Positions 15,068-24,828 of a stretch of 64,000 nt of DNA are shown one piece after another. Positions within the stretch are counted from its first letter, which is position 1; the number at the start of each line of letters is the position of its first letter. The translations under genes were made by a program, and so were the position numbers. The DNA comes from Herbinix sp. (lineage in GTDB: Bacteria > Bacillota > Clostridia > Lachnospirales > Lachnospiraceae), in contig JAQZBN010000013.1 in assembly GCA_029238935.1 (NCBI GenBank), positions 19,089-83,088 on the forward strand, read 5' to 3'. The notes under the pieces were generated by a model. The model was not told the DNA's origin and searched no databases. It saw only the letters and a list, made by a program, of their open reading frames with translations.

Positions 15068-16354
15068 ATGAGTTTACAGGTAGAAAAGTTAGAAAAAAAC
15101 ATGGCTAAGCTAACAATAGAGACATCAGCTGAGGAATTTGAAAGTGCCCTCGAGAAAGCATATGTAAAAAACAGAGGTAAGATTAATGTACAGGGCTTCC
15201 GTAAAGGAAAAGCACCTCGTGCAATTATCGAGAAAATGTATGGAAGCAGTATCTTCTATGAGGATGCAGCAAACGAAATCATTCCGGTAGAATACGAGAA
15301 GGCAGCGAAAGAAAGCGGTCTTGAAATCGTAGCTAGACCTGAAATTGATGTTGTTCAAGTAGAAAAAGGTAAGACTTTTATATTTACTGCTGAAGTTGCA
15401 TTAAAGCCAGAAGTTACTTTAGGTGAATACAAAGGAATTGAAGTAGAGAAAAAAGAAATCTTAGTTACCGAAGAAGATATTCTTGCTCAGATGGATAAAG
15501 AGCGTGAGCAGAATGCCAGAATGATTACAGTAGATAACAGAACAGTAGAACAAGATGACATAACATCCATCGATTTCGAGGGTTTTGTTGATGGAGTTCC
15601 TTTTGAAGGCGGTAAAGGCGAGAACTATTCCTTAACCATCGGATCTCATTCCTTCATTGATACCTTTGAAGATCAGTTAATCGGCAAACCAATCGGTGAA
15701 GAGATTGAAGTTAATGTAACTTTCCCTCAGGAATACCATGCAAAAGAATTAGCTGGAAAACCTGCTCTCTTTAAAGTAACTGTGAAAGAGATTAAAGTAA
15801 AAGAGCTTCCTGCTTTGGATGACGATTTTGCTCAGGACGTATCTGAATTTGATACTCTGGATGAATACAAAGAAAGTATCAAGGCTACAATAAAGGCTAA
15901 TAAAGAAAAAGAAGCAAAAAGAGAAGTAGAAGATACAATCGTAGATAAAATTGTAGAGAATGCTTCCATGGATATTCCGGCAGCAATGATATCAGCACAG
16001 GTAGAACAGATGGCTGATGAATTTGCTCAGAGAATGCAATATCAAGGACTTACTTTAGAACAATACTTCCAGTTCACAGGAATGGATGCAAAGAAATTTC
16101 TCGAGAACTTAAAACCTCAGGCATTAAAGCGTATTCAAACCAGATTAGTATTAGAAGCTATCGTTAAGGCTGAGAATATTACTGTATCTGATGAAGAAGT
16201 AGAGAAAGAATTAACAGAGATGGCGTCTATGTATCAGATGGAGATTGATAAATTAAAAGGTCTGATGGGCGAAAAAGAAAAAGAACAGATTATGATGGAT
16301 ATCGCTGTTCAAAAAGCAGTGGATGTAGTTGTTGACGCTGCAAAAGAAATATAA
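15068..16354 (+). CDS. tig: trigger factor (ribosome-associated chaperone and prolyl isomerase)
   Basis: Binds the ribosome exit tunnel and folds nascent chains. Residues 1-~115 form the ribosome-binding domain, with the contact loop 'GFRKGKAPRAIIEKMYG' (the GFRxGxxP signature). The FKBP-type isomerase domain lies at about 160-240 ('DFEGFVDGVPFEGGKGENYSLTIGSHSFIDTFEDQLIG'), and the remainder is the helical arm domain. Length of 428 is normal. The start has CAAGGAGGAAATAATCG. It is followed 39 bases later by clpP and then clpX, the usual Firmicute cluster. Confidence 0.97.
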   Translation: MSLQVEKLEKNMAKLTIETSAEEFESALEKAYVKNRGKINVQGFRKGKAPRAIIEKMYGSSIFYEDAANEIIPVEYEKAAKESGLEIVARPEIDVVQVEKGKTFIFTAEVALKPEVTLGEYKGIEVEKKEILVTEEDILAQMDKEREQNARMITVDNRTVEQDDITSIDFEGFVDGVPFEGGKGENYSLTIGSHSFIDTFEDQLIGKPIGEEIEVNVTFPQEYHAKELAGKPALFKVTVKEIKVKELPALDDDFAQDVSEFDTLDEYKESIKATIKANKEKEAKREVEDTIVDKIVENASMDIPAAMISAQVEQMADEFAQRMQYQGLTLEQYFQFTGMDAKKFLENLKPQALKRIQTRLVLEAIVKAENITVSDEEVEKELTEMASMYQMEIDKLKGLMGEKEKEQIMMDIAVQKAVDVVVDAAKEI

Positions 16355-16393
16355 TAGAAACTTAGATTTTAAATGTGATAAGGAGGATAACGT

Positions 16394-16975
16394 ATGAGTT
16401 TAGTACCTTATGTCATTGAACAAACGAGCAGAGGCGAAAGAAGTTATGATATATATTCAAGACTGTTAAAGGAGAGAATTATTTTCCTGGGAGAGGAAGT
16501 AACCGATGTATCAGCCAGTGTGATTGTGGCTCAGTTACTTTTCTTAGAATCCGAAGACCCGGGAAAGGACATTAATCTTTATATTAATAGTCCTGGCGGA
16601 TCAGTTACCGCAGGTATGGCAATCTATGATACTATGAATTATATCAAATGTGATGTTTCAACCATTTGTATCGGTATGGCTGCAAGTATGGGAGCCTTCC
16701 TTCTCTCCGGCGGAGCAAAGGGCAAAAGATTTGCACTCCCTAATGCGGAAGTAATGATTCATCAGCCTTCCGGCGGTGCAAAAGGTCAAGCAACTGATAT
16801 CAAGATTGTTGCAGATAATATCATTAAGACAAGAAGAAAGTTAAACGAAATTTTAGCAAAAAATACCGGAAAACCGCTGGATATTATTGAAGTTGATACA
16901 GAGAGAGACTTTTATATGAGTGCGCAAGAAGCACTTGAGTACGGTATCATCGATAGTGTTATTACAAGCAGATAA
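16394..16975 (+). CDS. clpP: ATP-dependent Clp protease proteolytic subunit
   Basis: Serine peptidase that forms the two-ring ClpP barrel and degrades substrates fed by ClpX or ClpC. The catalytic triad is visible: S98 in '[10 protein letters not shown]', His ~123 in 'VMIHQPSGG', and Asp ~172 in '[17 protein letters not shown]'. Length (193) is standard, with the propeptide/axial loop '[23 protein letters not shown]' at the N-terminus. RBS AAGGAGGATAACGT. It is co-transcribed with tig and clpX as judged by spacing and absence of a terminator. Confidence 0.98.
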   Translation: MSLVPYVIEQTSRGERSYDIYSRLLKERIIFLGEEVTDVSASVIVAQLLFLESEDPGKDINLYINSPGGSVTAGMAIYDTMNYIKCDVSTICIGMAASMGAFLLSGGAKGKRFALPNAEVMIHQPSGGAKGQATDIKIVADNIIKTRRKLNEILAKNTGKPLDIIEVDTERDFYMSAQEALEYGIIDSVITSR

Positions 16976-17021
16976 ATGTCAGGGTGTTTTTGCACTACAG
17001 AGAGAATGAGGTGAGTAGGCA

Positions 17022-18317
17022 TTGGCAATAAAAGTAGACGACAGAAAACAGCTGAGATGTTCCTTTTGCAATAAAACACAAGACCAGGTAAGAAAATTGA
17101 TTGCAGGCCCTGGTGTATATATCTGTGATGAATGCATCGAGATCTGCAGTGAAATCATTGAGGAAGAATTTGATGACGAAGCTGTGTCGAATACAGATAT
17201 TAACCTTCTAAAGCCGGCTGAAATAAAAAGCTTTTTAGACCAGCATGTAGTTGGACAGGATGACGCGAAGAAGGTTTTGGCTGTGTCCGTATATAATCAT
17301 TACAAAAGAGTGCTTTCGGAAAAAGACTTAGATGTTGAACTGCAAAAAAGTAATATTCTGATGATTGGTCCAACCGGATCTGGTAAGACATATTTAGCAC
17401 AAACCCTTGCAAAATTGTTAAATGTACCATTTGCAATCGCAGATGCTACTGCTTTAACAGAGGCAGGTTATGTAGGTGAAGATGTTGAAAATATCCTGTT
17501 AAAAATCATTCAGGCTGCGGATTTTGATATCGAACGGGCAGAATACGGAATCATTTATATTGATGAGATAGATAAGATTACAAGAAAATCAGAGAATACC
17601 TCCATTACCAGAGATGTATCCGGTGAAGGTGTTCAACAGGCTCTTTTAAAAATTCTGGAAGGTACGGTAGCATCCGTACCACCACAGGGTGGTAGGAAGC
17701 ATCCACATCAGGAATTCATACAGATCGATACGACGAATATCTTATTTATCTGTGGTGGTGCTTTTGATGGTTTGGAAAAGATTATTGAAGCAAGAATTGG
17801 TCAGAAATCCATCGGCTTTAATGCACAGATCACAGAGAAGCAAAAGAATAATGTTGGTGAGCTGTTCCGTCAGGTAATGCCCCAGGATTTCATTAAGTTT
17901 GGCTTAATTCCAGAGTTTGTAGGCCGTGTGCCGGTCGGCGTAGCACTGGATATGCTGGATGAAGAGGCATTAATTCGCATATTAACTCAACCAAAGAATG
18001 CAATTACCAAGCAATATAAGAAGCTGTTTGAATTAGACGGTGTCGAACTTGAATTTGAAGAAGATGCACTTGCTGAAATTGCAAAGCAATCCTTCAAGAG
18101 AAAGATCGGTGCCAGAGGTCTTAGAGCTATTATGGAAGCAGTTATGATGGATTCAATGTATAATCTTCCTTCGGATACGAAAGCGATCAAATGCATTATT
18201 ACAAAAGAAGCAGTATTAGGAACTGAGCAGCCCAAGGTAATTTTATCAGACGATAATGTTGCAAGGAAAGCGATTGCAAAGCGGTCTTCTAAGAAAAGTA
18301 AGGATGAAATAGCTTAG
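17022..18317 (+). CDS. clpX: ATP-dependent Clp protease ATP-binding subunit ClpX
   Basis: AAA+ unfoldase partner of ClpP. The N-terminal zinc-binding domain has four cysteines (C13, C16, C35, C38: 'CSFCNKTQ...CDECIEIC'). Walker A is 'GPTGSGKT' (about 115-122) and Walker B '[10 protein letters not shown]'. The pore loop 'AGYVGEDVE' and the IGF loop '[12 protein letters not shown]' that docks ClpP are all present. The start codon is TTG, 7-8 bases after GAGGTGAG. It is the last gene of the tig-clpP-clpX unit, and a hairpin follows about 100 bases downstream. Confidence 0.98.
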   Translation: MAIKVDDRKQLRCSFCNKTQDQVRKLIAGPGVYICDECIEICSEIIEEEFDDEAVSNTDINLLKPAEIKSFLDQHVVGQDDAKKVLAVSVYNHYKRVLSEKDLDVELQKSNILMIGPTGSGKTYLAQTLAKLLNVPFAIADATALTEAGYVGEDVENILLKIIQAADFDIERAEYGIIYIDEIDKITRKSENTSITRDVSGEGVQQALLKILEGTVASVPPQGGRKHPHQEFIQIDTTNILFICGGAFDGLEKIIEARIGQKSIGFNAQITEKQKNNVGELFRQVMPQDFIKFGLIPEFVGRVPVGVALDMLDEEALIRILTQPKNAITKQYKKLFELDGVELEFEEDALAEIAKQSFKRKIGARGLRAIMEAVMMDSMYNLPSDTKAIKCIITKEAVLGTEQPKVILSDDNVARKAIAKRSSKKSKDEIA

Positions 18318-18420
18318 TATTCTGATTTCTTGATACTAGGATGAATGGATAAGATAAATTAATGAAATCCTATAGACAAGATGATTTAGAAAATGAATTA
18401 ACTTGTCACGAATAAAAATA

Positions 18421-18470
18421 AAGCCTGCCGCCGATGAGTTAATTCTGCCGGTGTCAGGCTTTTCTTTTTG
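18421..18470 (+). terminator. terminator after clpX
   Basis: AAGCCTG (18421-18427) and CCG pair with CGG and CAGGCTT (18455-18461) across a 3x3 internal loop, followed by TTCTTTTTG. It separates clpX from ysxC. Confidence 0.75.
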
Positions 18471-18526
18471 ATAGTTACAATAGATGATATAGATGAAATA
18501 CCCAGTAGAAGAGGAGTGTTTAGAAG

Positions 18527-19225
18527 ATGGTAATTAAGAATGTACAATTAGAGACAGTATGTGGGATCACCAGCGTGCTGCCTGTCAATGAGAAACCGGA
18601 AATAGCATTTGCAGGTAAATCAAATGTAGGAAAGTCTTCCTTAATCAATGCTCTGATGAATCGGAAGGCATTGGCTAGGACCTCTGGCACACCTGGTAAA
18701 ACACAGACCATCAATTTCTATAATATCAATGATGCCTTATATTTTGTGGATCTCCCCGGGTATGGTTATGCTTCGGTATCCAACTCAGTAAAAGAAAAAT
18801 GGGGTAAAATGATTGAGAAATATTTGAAAACTTCTGGTCAATTAAAAATTGTATTTCTATTAATTGATATCCGTCATGAGCCTTCCGAAAATGATAAAAA
18901 TATGTATGACTGGATTGTATATCAAGGTTTTCATCCGATTATCATTGCAACGAAATTAGATAAGATTAACCGCAGCCAGAAGGATAAACATATCAAAATA
19001 ATCAGAGATGGGTTGCAAGTAGTTCCCGGAACTAAAATCTTTCCTTTTTCTGCACTTAGTAAGCAGGGTAGGGATGAAATCTGGGATTATATCGATGTAG
19101 TATGCCAGTTAACAGATGAGGTAAAAGTCGTAGAACAGAGGAATAGTAGTACTGAAACTGATATTGAGATACAAGTCGGTGAGGATCGCAGTAACGAACC
19201 AGAGGTTATGATTAAACCAGAGTAA
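18527..19225 (+). CDS. ysxC: ribosome biogenesis GTPase YsxC/EngB
   Basis: Essential GTPase in assembly of the large ribosomal subunit. Motifs are G1 'GKSNVGKSSLI', G2-region 'TSGTPGKTQTINFY', G3 'DLPGYGYA' and G4 'ATKLDKI'. Family length is about 195-200. This one has about 35 extra residues at the C-terminus ('VVEQRNSSTETDIEIQVGEDRSNEPEVMIKPE'), charged and probably disordered. In many Firmicutes lon lies between clpX and this gene, but here only about 210 bases with a terminator do. RBS AGAGGAG, ATG at 18527. Confidence 0.95.
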   Translation: MVIKNVQLETVCGITSVLPVNEKPEIAFAGKSNVGKSSLINALMNRKALARTSGTPGKTQTINFYNINDALYFVDLPGYGYASVSNSVKEKWGKMIEKYLKTSGQLKIVFLLIDIRHEPSENDKNMYDWIVYQGFHPIIIATKLDKINRSQKDKHIKIIRDGLQVVPGTKIFPFSALSKQGRDEIWDYIDVVCQLTDEVKVVEQRNSSTETDIEIQVGEDRSNEPEVMIKPE

Positions 19226-19328
19226 AAATTGGTGGTAGTAAAAAACTTATTTGTTTTGTAATATAAATAAGGATATACAGACTGTATAATTATAACACTG
19301 TTTTGTAAATAGGATTGTAAAAAAAGAG

Positions 19329-19359
19329 AAAGAGCGTTGGCCTAGCCAACGCTCTTTTT
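19329..19359. terminator. bidirectional terminator between ysxC and the DUF4364 gene
   Basis: AAAGAGCGTTGGC (19329-19341) and GCCAACGCTCTTT (19345-19357) form a perfect 13-bp stem over CTA. A-rich and T-rich flanks on both sides let it serve both convergent transcripts. Confidence 0.93.
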
Positions 19360-19882
19360 ACATAGTATCTAGTAAGGAAGAAAGTAAATAGGAATATACT
19401 TCGGAACTTTTATCTTTCCAGTTATTACACATTCTGGCAGCCTCATCTTCGGTAGTAACAATTAGAGTTAAATCAATAAAGGGAGTATCTCGCTCAATAA
19501 CTCTTAAGTGGGCAGCATATTCGCCTTTTTTTATCTGATAGTATTCAGCCGGTGTGGATACTTCCTCCAAGAGATCATATTTATTCTCCTGAAGGTAAAT
19601 CTCGATATCTTCTTTAATACCTGCAGAAATCATATTATCAAAGAGAGATAAGGTTTCAAGTCCGCTTTCGCTAATTCGATACAATGAGCTATTACGGATG
19701 GTTGTTACCTGCACATAGGAATCATCAATTAATTCAGAGATAGCTCTTTGAAGATTGAAGTAATTGGTGTATTCCTTTTCTAAGATGAAAGCCGTTATCT
19801 GAGCATTGGTTAAGGGAAAATTAACCCGGCTTAAAATGTATAAGATCATTAGTTTATAAAGCATAAAAGTATCGGAGTGCAT
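19358..19882 (-). CDS. DUF4364 family winged-helix protein
   Basis: A 174-residue cytoplasmic protein typical of clostridia. The first ~75 residues ('LYKLMILYILSRVNFPLTNAQITAFILE...NYFNLQRAISELIDDSYVQV') look like a winged helix-turn-helix of the PadR/MarR kind. The rest, including 'RDTPFIDLTLIVTTEDEAARMCNNWK', is the characteristic DUF4364 tail. Function is unknown, though a DNA-binding regulator is likely. The track start at 19921 would overlap the upstream gene. TAAGGAGGTAATAACG directly precedes the ATG at 19880-19882, so that start is chosen. It sits 13 bases after the radical SAM gene and is probably co-transcribed with it. Confidence 0.82.
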   Translation of the reverse strand: MHSDTFMLYKLMILYILSRVNFPLTNAQITAFILEKEYTNYFNLQRAISELIDDSYVQVTTIRNSSLYRISESGLETLSLFDNMISAGIKEDIEIYLQENKYDLLEEVSTPAEYYQIKKGEYAAHLRVIERDTPFIDLTLIVTTEDEAARMCNNWKDKSSEVYSYLLSSLLDTM

Positions 19883-19895
19883 CGTTATTACCTCC

Positions 19896-20873
19896 TTATA
19901 ATTCGTGATGGCTGGTATCATATTTACCCTGCCAGGTGTCTCTTTCCTTCATAGTCTGATGAATTTTGTTTAACACAAGCTTTTTATTACTGCTCCATAA
20001 GGGAGCAAGAAGAAGCCGTTTTGGACCATCCCCTGTAATTCTATGAATGATAATATGTTCAGGAAGATGCTCCAGGCAGGAAATAACATAATCAATGTAT
20101 TCATCCAGAGAAAGTACTTCTGGAATAAAGCCGTTTTCATATTCAAGGCCTAAATCAGTTCCTTTTAAGATATGGAGAAGTTGTAACTTGACACCTTGAA
20201 TTGGAAGGCTAGAGATATAGTCAATCGTCTGAAGTACATTCTCTTTGTTCTCCCCAGGAAGTCCAAGAATTGCATGGACTATAACGGAGATACCAATGGA
20301 ATGAAGCTTATGCACAGCACTGTCAAATACGGGCAGAGGATATCCGCGTCGTAGATACCGTGCAGTGTCTTCGTGGATGGTTTGTAACCCTAATTCAATC
20401 CATACTGGCTTGATACGGTTGAGCTTAGCCAGAAGGTCTAAGACATCATCTCCGAGACAATCCGGTCTTGTTGCAATGGATAGAATTACGACATCTGGAT
20501 GATTAATTGCTTCATAAAAAATTTTATGAAGGTAGTCCATCGGACCATAGGTGTTCGTATAAGCTTGGAAGTATGCGATAAACTTATGATCATTAGGATC
20601 TTTGGATAATTTCCCTGCAACTAATAATTTGGCATCCTCGATCTGGTCGTTAATCGTCTTACAACTAGAAGAAGCAAAATCACCGGACCCGCCTTCACTG
20701 CAAAAAATACATCCTCTGCTATCTAAAGTCCCATCTCGATTCGGACAACTCATACCACCGTTTAAGGATATCTTATAAACCTTATTTCCGTAGATTTGCT
20801 TCATCTCATAGTCAAGTGAATGATATCGCCGATCACCCCACTGCATTCGACTTTCCCTAAACACATACGACAT
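19896..20873 (-). CDS. TIGR01212-type radical SAM protein (YhcC-like)
   Basis: A 325-residue iron-sulphur radical SAM protein. The cluster cysteines lie in 'GGMSCPNRDGTLDSRGCIFCSEGGSGDFA' (about 40-65), with the spacing of the YhcC/TIGR01212 group rather than plain CxxxCxxC. Later motifs are 'FIAYFQAYTNTYGP', 'IATRPDCL', 'ELGLQTIHEDTARYLRRGY' and 'VHAILGLPGENKENVLQTI'. The reaction is not established for the family. The first ATG has only a distant AGGAAGG. The Met in 'MQWGDRRYHSLDYEM' has AGGGAAAG nearby and may be the true start (20846). Confidence 0.9.
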   Translation of the reverse strand: MSYVFRESRMQWGDRRYHSLDYEMKQIYGNKVYKISLNGGMSCPNRDGTLDSRGCIFCSEGGSGDFASSSCKTINDQIEDAKLLVAGKLSKDPNDHKFIAYFQAYTNTYGPMDYLHKIFYEAINHPDVVILSIATRPDCLGDDVLDLLAKLNRIKPVWIELGLQTIHEDTARYLRRGYPLPVFDSAVHKLHSIGISVIVHAILGLPGENKENVLQTIDYISSLPIQGVKLQLLHILKGTDLGLEYENGFIPEVLSLDEYIDYVISCLEHLPEHIIIHRITGDGPKRLLLAPLWSSNKKLVLNKIHQTMKERDTWQGKYDTSHHEL

Positions 20874-21001
20874 AATAAAAAACCATGCCTTCCTACAAAT
20901 TGTAAAATAATATGCAACAAGTGCAATAGTTAATAGTGATTAAGAAAATCGCTTCAATTTCATAAACCTAGTGTTACATACTATCTTCATAATTTCAAAC
21001 A

Positions 21002-22150
21002 TCAAATAAAAGATTTTACAGCAGCACTGACAACTTCACATACCCTTGGATCGAAAGGCTGAGGCATGATGTTATCAGCGCTTAAATCTTCCTCGTTTAC
21101 CAACCCTGCAATCGCAATCGCAGCAGCCAGTTTCATATCTTCCGTAATTTGAGTAGCTCGTCCTTCCAAAGCACCTTTAAATATTCCGGGGAAAGCAACT
21201 ACGTTATTCACCTGGTTAGGGAAATCAGAACGGCCGGTTGCAACCACACTTGCACCTGCTTCCTTTGCTAGATCCGGCATAATTTCAGGTACCGGATTTG
21301 CCATGGCAAATATAATAGCATCTTTATTCATGGAAGCAACCATTTCTTTCGTTACAATACCTGGTGCGGATACACCGACAAATAAATCTGCTCCTACCAG
21401 TGCATCAGCCAAAGAACCACTCTTATTCGTTAGATTGGTTACATCAAGCATCTGTTCATGCATCCAGTTCAAGTTCTCATACTCTCTTGATAGAATGCCA
21501 TTTCTATCGCATAGAGTAATATGTTGAAAACCATAAGTCAATAAAAGCTTTGTTATTGCGATTCCCGCTGAACCGGCACCATTTACAACTACACTGCATT
21601 CTTCCTTCTTGCGACCTGTAACTTTTAAAGCATTGATAGCTCCGGCTAATACCACGATTGCAGTACCATGCTGATCATCGTGAAAAACAGGTATCGTAAG
21701 GAGTTTCTTTAAGCGTTCTTCTATTTCAAAACAACGTGGTGCTGAAATATCCTCTAAATTAATGCCACCGAATGCTGGTGCAATCGCTACGATTGTTTTA
21801 ATGATTTCTTCGGTATCCTGTGTATCAAGGCAGATCGGAAATGCATTGACACCACCGAATTCTTTAAATAATACTGCTTTCCCCTCCATTACCGGCATAG
21901 CTGCAAGGGGGCCAATATTTCCGAGTCCAAGAACAGCACTGCCATCGGAGATAACAGCCACAGTGTTAGCCTTTAGAGTATATCGATAAGCTGCTTCCGG
22001 GTTCTTTGCGATTACTTTACAGGGTTCTGCTACTCCGGGAGTATATGCAACAGCGAGATCTTCTCTGGTTTTTACAGAACATTTCGCGGTTGTTTCTAAC
22101 TTGCCCTGCCATTCCTCGTGCAGTTCTAGCGCTTTTTCATTGATCGTCAT
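21002..22150 (-). CDS. NAD(P)-dependent malic enzyme
   Basis: Oxidatively decarboxylates malate to pyruvate. The 382-residue length matches the short bacterial type without the phosphotransacetylase extension. Visible features: 'VAYTPGVAEPC' near the start, substrate/metal residues in 'FGGINLEDISAPRCFEIEERL', 'IPVFHDDQHGTAIVVLAG', the Rossmann motif 'VVNGAGSAGIAITKLL', and 'IFAMANPVPEI'. It is monocistronic on the minus strand, with AAGGTGG nine bases before the ATG. Cofactor preference cannot be judged here. Confidence 0.95.
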   Translation of the reverse strand: MTINEKALELHEEWQGKLETTAKCSVKTREDLAVAYTPGVAEPCKVIAKNPEAAYRYTLKANTVAVISDGSAVLGLGNIGPLAAMPVMEGKAVLFKEFGGVNAFPICLDTQDTEEIIKTIVAIAPAFGGINLEDISAPRCFEIEERLKKLLTIPVFHDDQHGTAIVVLAGAINALKVTGRKKEECSVVVNGAGSAGIAITKLLLTYGFQHITLCDRNGILSREYENLNWMHEQMLDVTNLTNKSGSLADALVGADLFVGVSAPGIVTKEMVASMNKDAIIFAMANPVPEIMPDLAKEAGASVVATGRSDFPNQVNNVVAFPGIFKGALEGRATQITEDMKLAAAIAIAGLVNEEDLSADNIMPQPFDPRVCEVVSAAVKSFI

Positions 22151-22475
22151 TGTATTTTACCACCTTATCCTAATTTTTAATACATCTTTGAAAGATGATA
22201 CCACTGATTGGAAAAATGTTCAAAGTAATCATAACACTTAAAATTAGGTAAATCAAGTAATTCCTATCGATATCAAAACAGGGAAGACAAGAACAAACCT
22301 CATATATTTCTAAGAAAAGGCTTTTCTTTCTTGAAAACAAGGTGTATAATAATAGAAGCATAATTATTGGATAATCTATGGATATTATCCTTCAATATAA
22401 ATATCTATATCATGTCTTTTTATAAATCCGCACTAACTAAGAATAATTTTATATAGAATTAAAGGAGCTGAATAC
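22151..22475. promoter_or_regulatory. 325-base divergent gap between malic enzyme and rho
   Basis: AT-rich, with no ORF I believe. TATAAT occurs at 22345-22350 on the plus strand with only a weak -35. If used, it would give rho a leader of about 120 bases. The ORF at 22170-22361 has no RBS support. I see no hairpin of note. Confidence 0.3.
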
Positions 22476-24272
22476 ATGGAAAAGCAGTATGATTCGATGA
22501 CGCTTGCTAATTTAAGGGAGCTGGCGAAGGAGCGAGGTCTTAAAAATATAACCTCGTTGAAAAAAAGTGATTTGATAGCAGCATTATTAAATTATGATTC
22601 GACCGAACATGCGTCAATAGAAGAAAAGAAGGCTGAAACCAAACAGCCGCAGCTGGAACCCGGAATAAGTACTGTAAGCGAAGATTTACCGTCAGAGATG
22701 AAGCTAAATACTGCTAATATGGAAACTGAACAGAATAATGTACAGAATGTACAGGGTGATGTACAGAATTATCAGAACACAGAACAGGCACCGGTGGAAT
22801 CAGTGGATACGAAGCCAGTGAATAAAGAGGAAATAGTAGCTGAAGTATCAAAAACTTCTGTCAGGGATAACAGAAGTTCAGAAGCAAAGCATTCATCTGC
22901 AAGAGATAATAAAAGTACGGAGATAAAACAGACTCCAATGAGAGAAAATCGATCGGCTGAGAATAGGCAGACACCGGTGAGAGAGAACCGACCAGCTGAG
23001 GCAAAGCAAACTCCGGTTGGGGACGATAAGAAAAGCGAGGAAAAAGCCGTAGAACCTGCTGAAAATATGCAACCTCAGTCAAGAGACGAGAAGCCAGCGG
23101 AAGAAAGAAGACAGAATTCCAGCAATGAGATGGAGCAGTTAGACAGCGGAGAGACCAAAGAAGGAATTCTTGAGGTTTTACCGGATGGTTATGGGTTTAT
23201 TCGTTGCGACAATTATCTTCCCGGAGAAAATGACGTGTACGTATCTCCAGCTCAGATAAGAAGGTTTAACTTAAAGACCGGTGATATCGTAGCCGGAAAT
23301 ACAAGAATACGCAGTCAGAATGAAAAGTTTAGTGCACTTTTATATGTCAAATCAGTCAATAGTTTTCATCCGGTGGAAGCACAAAAACGTAAAAAGTTTG
23401 AAGATCTGACACCAATCTTTCCGAATGAAAGAATTCATTTAGAAACAGCCGGTACAGGGGTGTCTATGAGGATGGTGGATTTAATATCACCTATTGGTAA
23501 GGGTCAAAGAGGTATGATTGTATCCCAGCCAAAGACCGGTAAGACTACTCTTTTAAAACAAATTGCAAAAGCAATTACGCAGAATCATCCTGATATGCGA
23601 TTAATTATACTCTTAATTGATGAGCGGCCTGAGGAAGTAACCGATATCAAAGAATCCATTGAAGGTAAAAATGTAGAAGTAATTTACTCGACATTTGATG
23701 AGCTACCAGAAAATCATAAGAGAGTTTCTGAAATGGTAATTGAACGAGCAAAACGTCTCGTTGAGCATAAAAAAGATGTAGTAATTCTATTAGATAGCAT
23801 CACAAGACTGGCAAGAGCCTATAACCTTACAGTACAGCCCAGTGGTAGAACGTTATCCGGTGGTCTAGATCCAGCAGCACTTCATATGCCAAAGAAATTC
23901 TTCGGTGCAGCCAGAAATATGAGAGAAGGCGGAAGTCTTACCATATTAGCGACTGCTCTTGTAGATACCGGAAGCAGAATGGACGATGTAGTATTTGAAG
24001 AGTTTAAGGGTACCGGTAATATGGAATTGGTTCTTGACCGTAGTTTATCAGAGAAACGTATCTTCCCTGCAATCGATCTTCCAAAGTCCTCCACCAGAAG
24101 AGATGACTTACTGCTGACACAATCAGAGATGGAAGCAAACTATCTGATGCGAAAAGCGCTGGGCGGAATGAAGTCCGAAGAAGCCTTGGAAAGGATTATC
24201 GATATGTTCTTAAGGACGAAAACGAATGCGGAATTTATCGAAATTATCAAAAAGACTAAAATTGTCCTTTAA
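22476..24272 (+). CDS. rho: transcription termination factor Rho with a long disordered insert
   Basis: Hexameric RNA-dependent helicase that ends transcription. Residues 1-42 are the Rho_N/SAP-like domain ('[17 protein letters not shown]'). About 43-225 is a polar insert rich in Gln/Asn/Glu/Lys, with degenerate '[13 protein letters not shown]' repeats. The cold-shock-like RNA-binding domain starts about 228 ('[36 protein letters not shown]'). The ATPase follows with '[16 protein letters not shown]', '[12 protein letters not shown]', '[15 protein letters not shown]' and the R-loop/arginine region '[21 protein letters not shown]'. E. coli Rho is about 419 residues, so the 598 here are largely explained by the insert. 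RBS AAAGGAG. It is followed by rpmE. Confidence 0.96.
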   Translation: MEKQYDSMTLANLRELAKERGLKNITSLKKSDLIAALLNYDSTEHASIEEKKAETKQPQLEPGISTVSEDLPSEMKLNTANMETEQNNVQNVQGDVQNYQNTEQAPVESVDTKPVNKEEIVAEVSKTSVRDNRSSEAKHSSARDNKSTEIKQTPMRENRSAENRQTPVRENRPAEAKQTPVGDDKKSEEKAVEPAENMQPQSRDEKPAEERRQNSSNEMEQLDSGETKEGILEVLPDGYGFIRCDNYLPGENDVYVSPAQIRRFNLKTGDIVAGNTRIRSQNEKFSALLYVKSVNSFHPVEAQKRKKFEDLTPIFPNERIHLETAGTGVSMRMVDLISPIGKGQRGMIVSQPKTGKTTLLKQIAKAITQNHPDMRLIILLIDERPEEVTDIKESIEGKNVEVIYSTFDELPENHKRVSEMVIERAKRLVEHKKDVVILLDSITRLARAYNLTVQPSGRTLSGGLDPAALHMPKKFFGAARNMREGGSLTILATALVDTGSRMDDVVFEEFKGTGNMELVLDRSLSEKRIFPAIDLPKSSTRRDDLLLTQSEMEANYLMRKALGGMKSEEALERIIDMFLRTKTNAEFIEIIKKTKIVL

Positions 24273-24381
24273 GGTATTGCAATAGCGAATAAGCTATGCT
24301 ATAATTAGAAAGCTGTTTATTAGATTGGAATTATTATATAAACCAATATATAATATTATTTGATTGTAAAGAGGTGAAAAC

Positions 24382-24591
24382 ATGAAAGAAGGAATCCATC
24401 CACGTTACTTTCAGGCGAAGGTTGTTTGCAACTGTGGTAATGAATTTGTAACAGGTTCAACAAAGAATGATATTCACGTTGAAATTTGCTCCAAATGTCA
24501 CTCATTCTACACAGGTCAGCAGAAAGCTTCTGCTGCTCGCGGTGCTATTGATAAGTTCAACCGCAAATATGGTTTAAGTCAAGATAAATAG
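24382..24591 (+). CDS. rpmE: 50S ribosomal protein L31 (zinc-binding form)
   Basis: A 69-residue L31 with the C+ pattern: cysteines in 'VVCNCGNEF' (C16, C18) and '[15 protein letters not shown]' (C36, C39) for one zinc. The rest matches type A L31. C+ forms can act as a zinc store that is replaced by a C- paralogue under zinc shortage, and no paralogue is in this window. It lies 110 bases after rho with AGAGGTGAAAAC as RBS. Confidence 0.97.
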   Translation: MKEGIHPRYFQAKVVCNCGNEFVTGSTKNDIHVEICSKCHSFYTGQQKASAARGAIDKFNRKYGLSQDK

Positions 24592-24686
24592 AGTGGTAGA
24601 AGTGAACTTCTATTAACGGGAATTAGGCTTGATTATTCGTGCGACTGCACGTTACTCATTTAAAAACTATAAAGCGTTAAAAATCG

Positions 24687-24717
24687 GGTTGAGGTTCTAG
24701 AATCTCAACCTATTTTT
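24687..24717 (+). terminator. terminator after rpmE
   Basis: GGTTGAGGTTCTAGAATCTCAACC is a near-perfect palindromic hairpin (24687-24710, one G.T-type pair) followed by TATTTTT. Confidence 0.85.
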
Positions 24718-24723
24718 AAATAT

Positions 24724-24752
24724 TTGAAATTAATTGTAAAATTTATTATAAT
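24724..24752 (+). promoter_or_regulatory. promoter for the DUF1385-prmC-prfA-trmH unit
   Basis: TTGAAA (24724-24729), 17 bases, TATAAT (24747-24752), directly behind the rpmE terminator. Confidence 0.78.
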
Positions 24753-24828
24753 AGGAATGACACATAAGGCGTTATCTATCAAAGTACCTTCAGGATAGAA
24801 AATGAAAGAAAGGTTCAGGTGTGCATAG

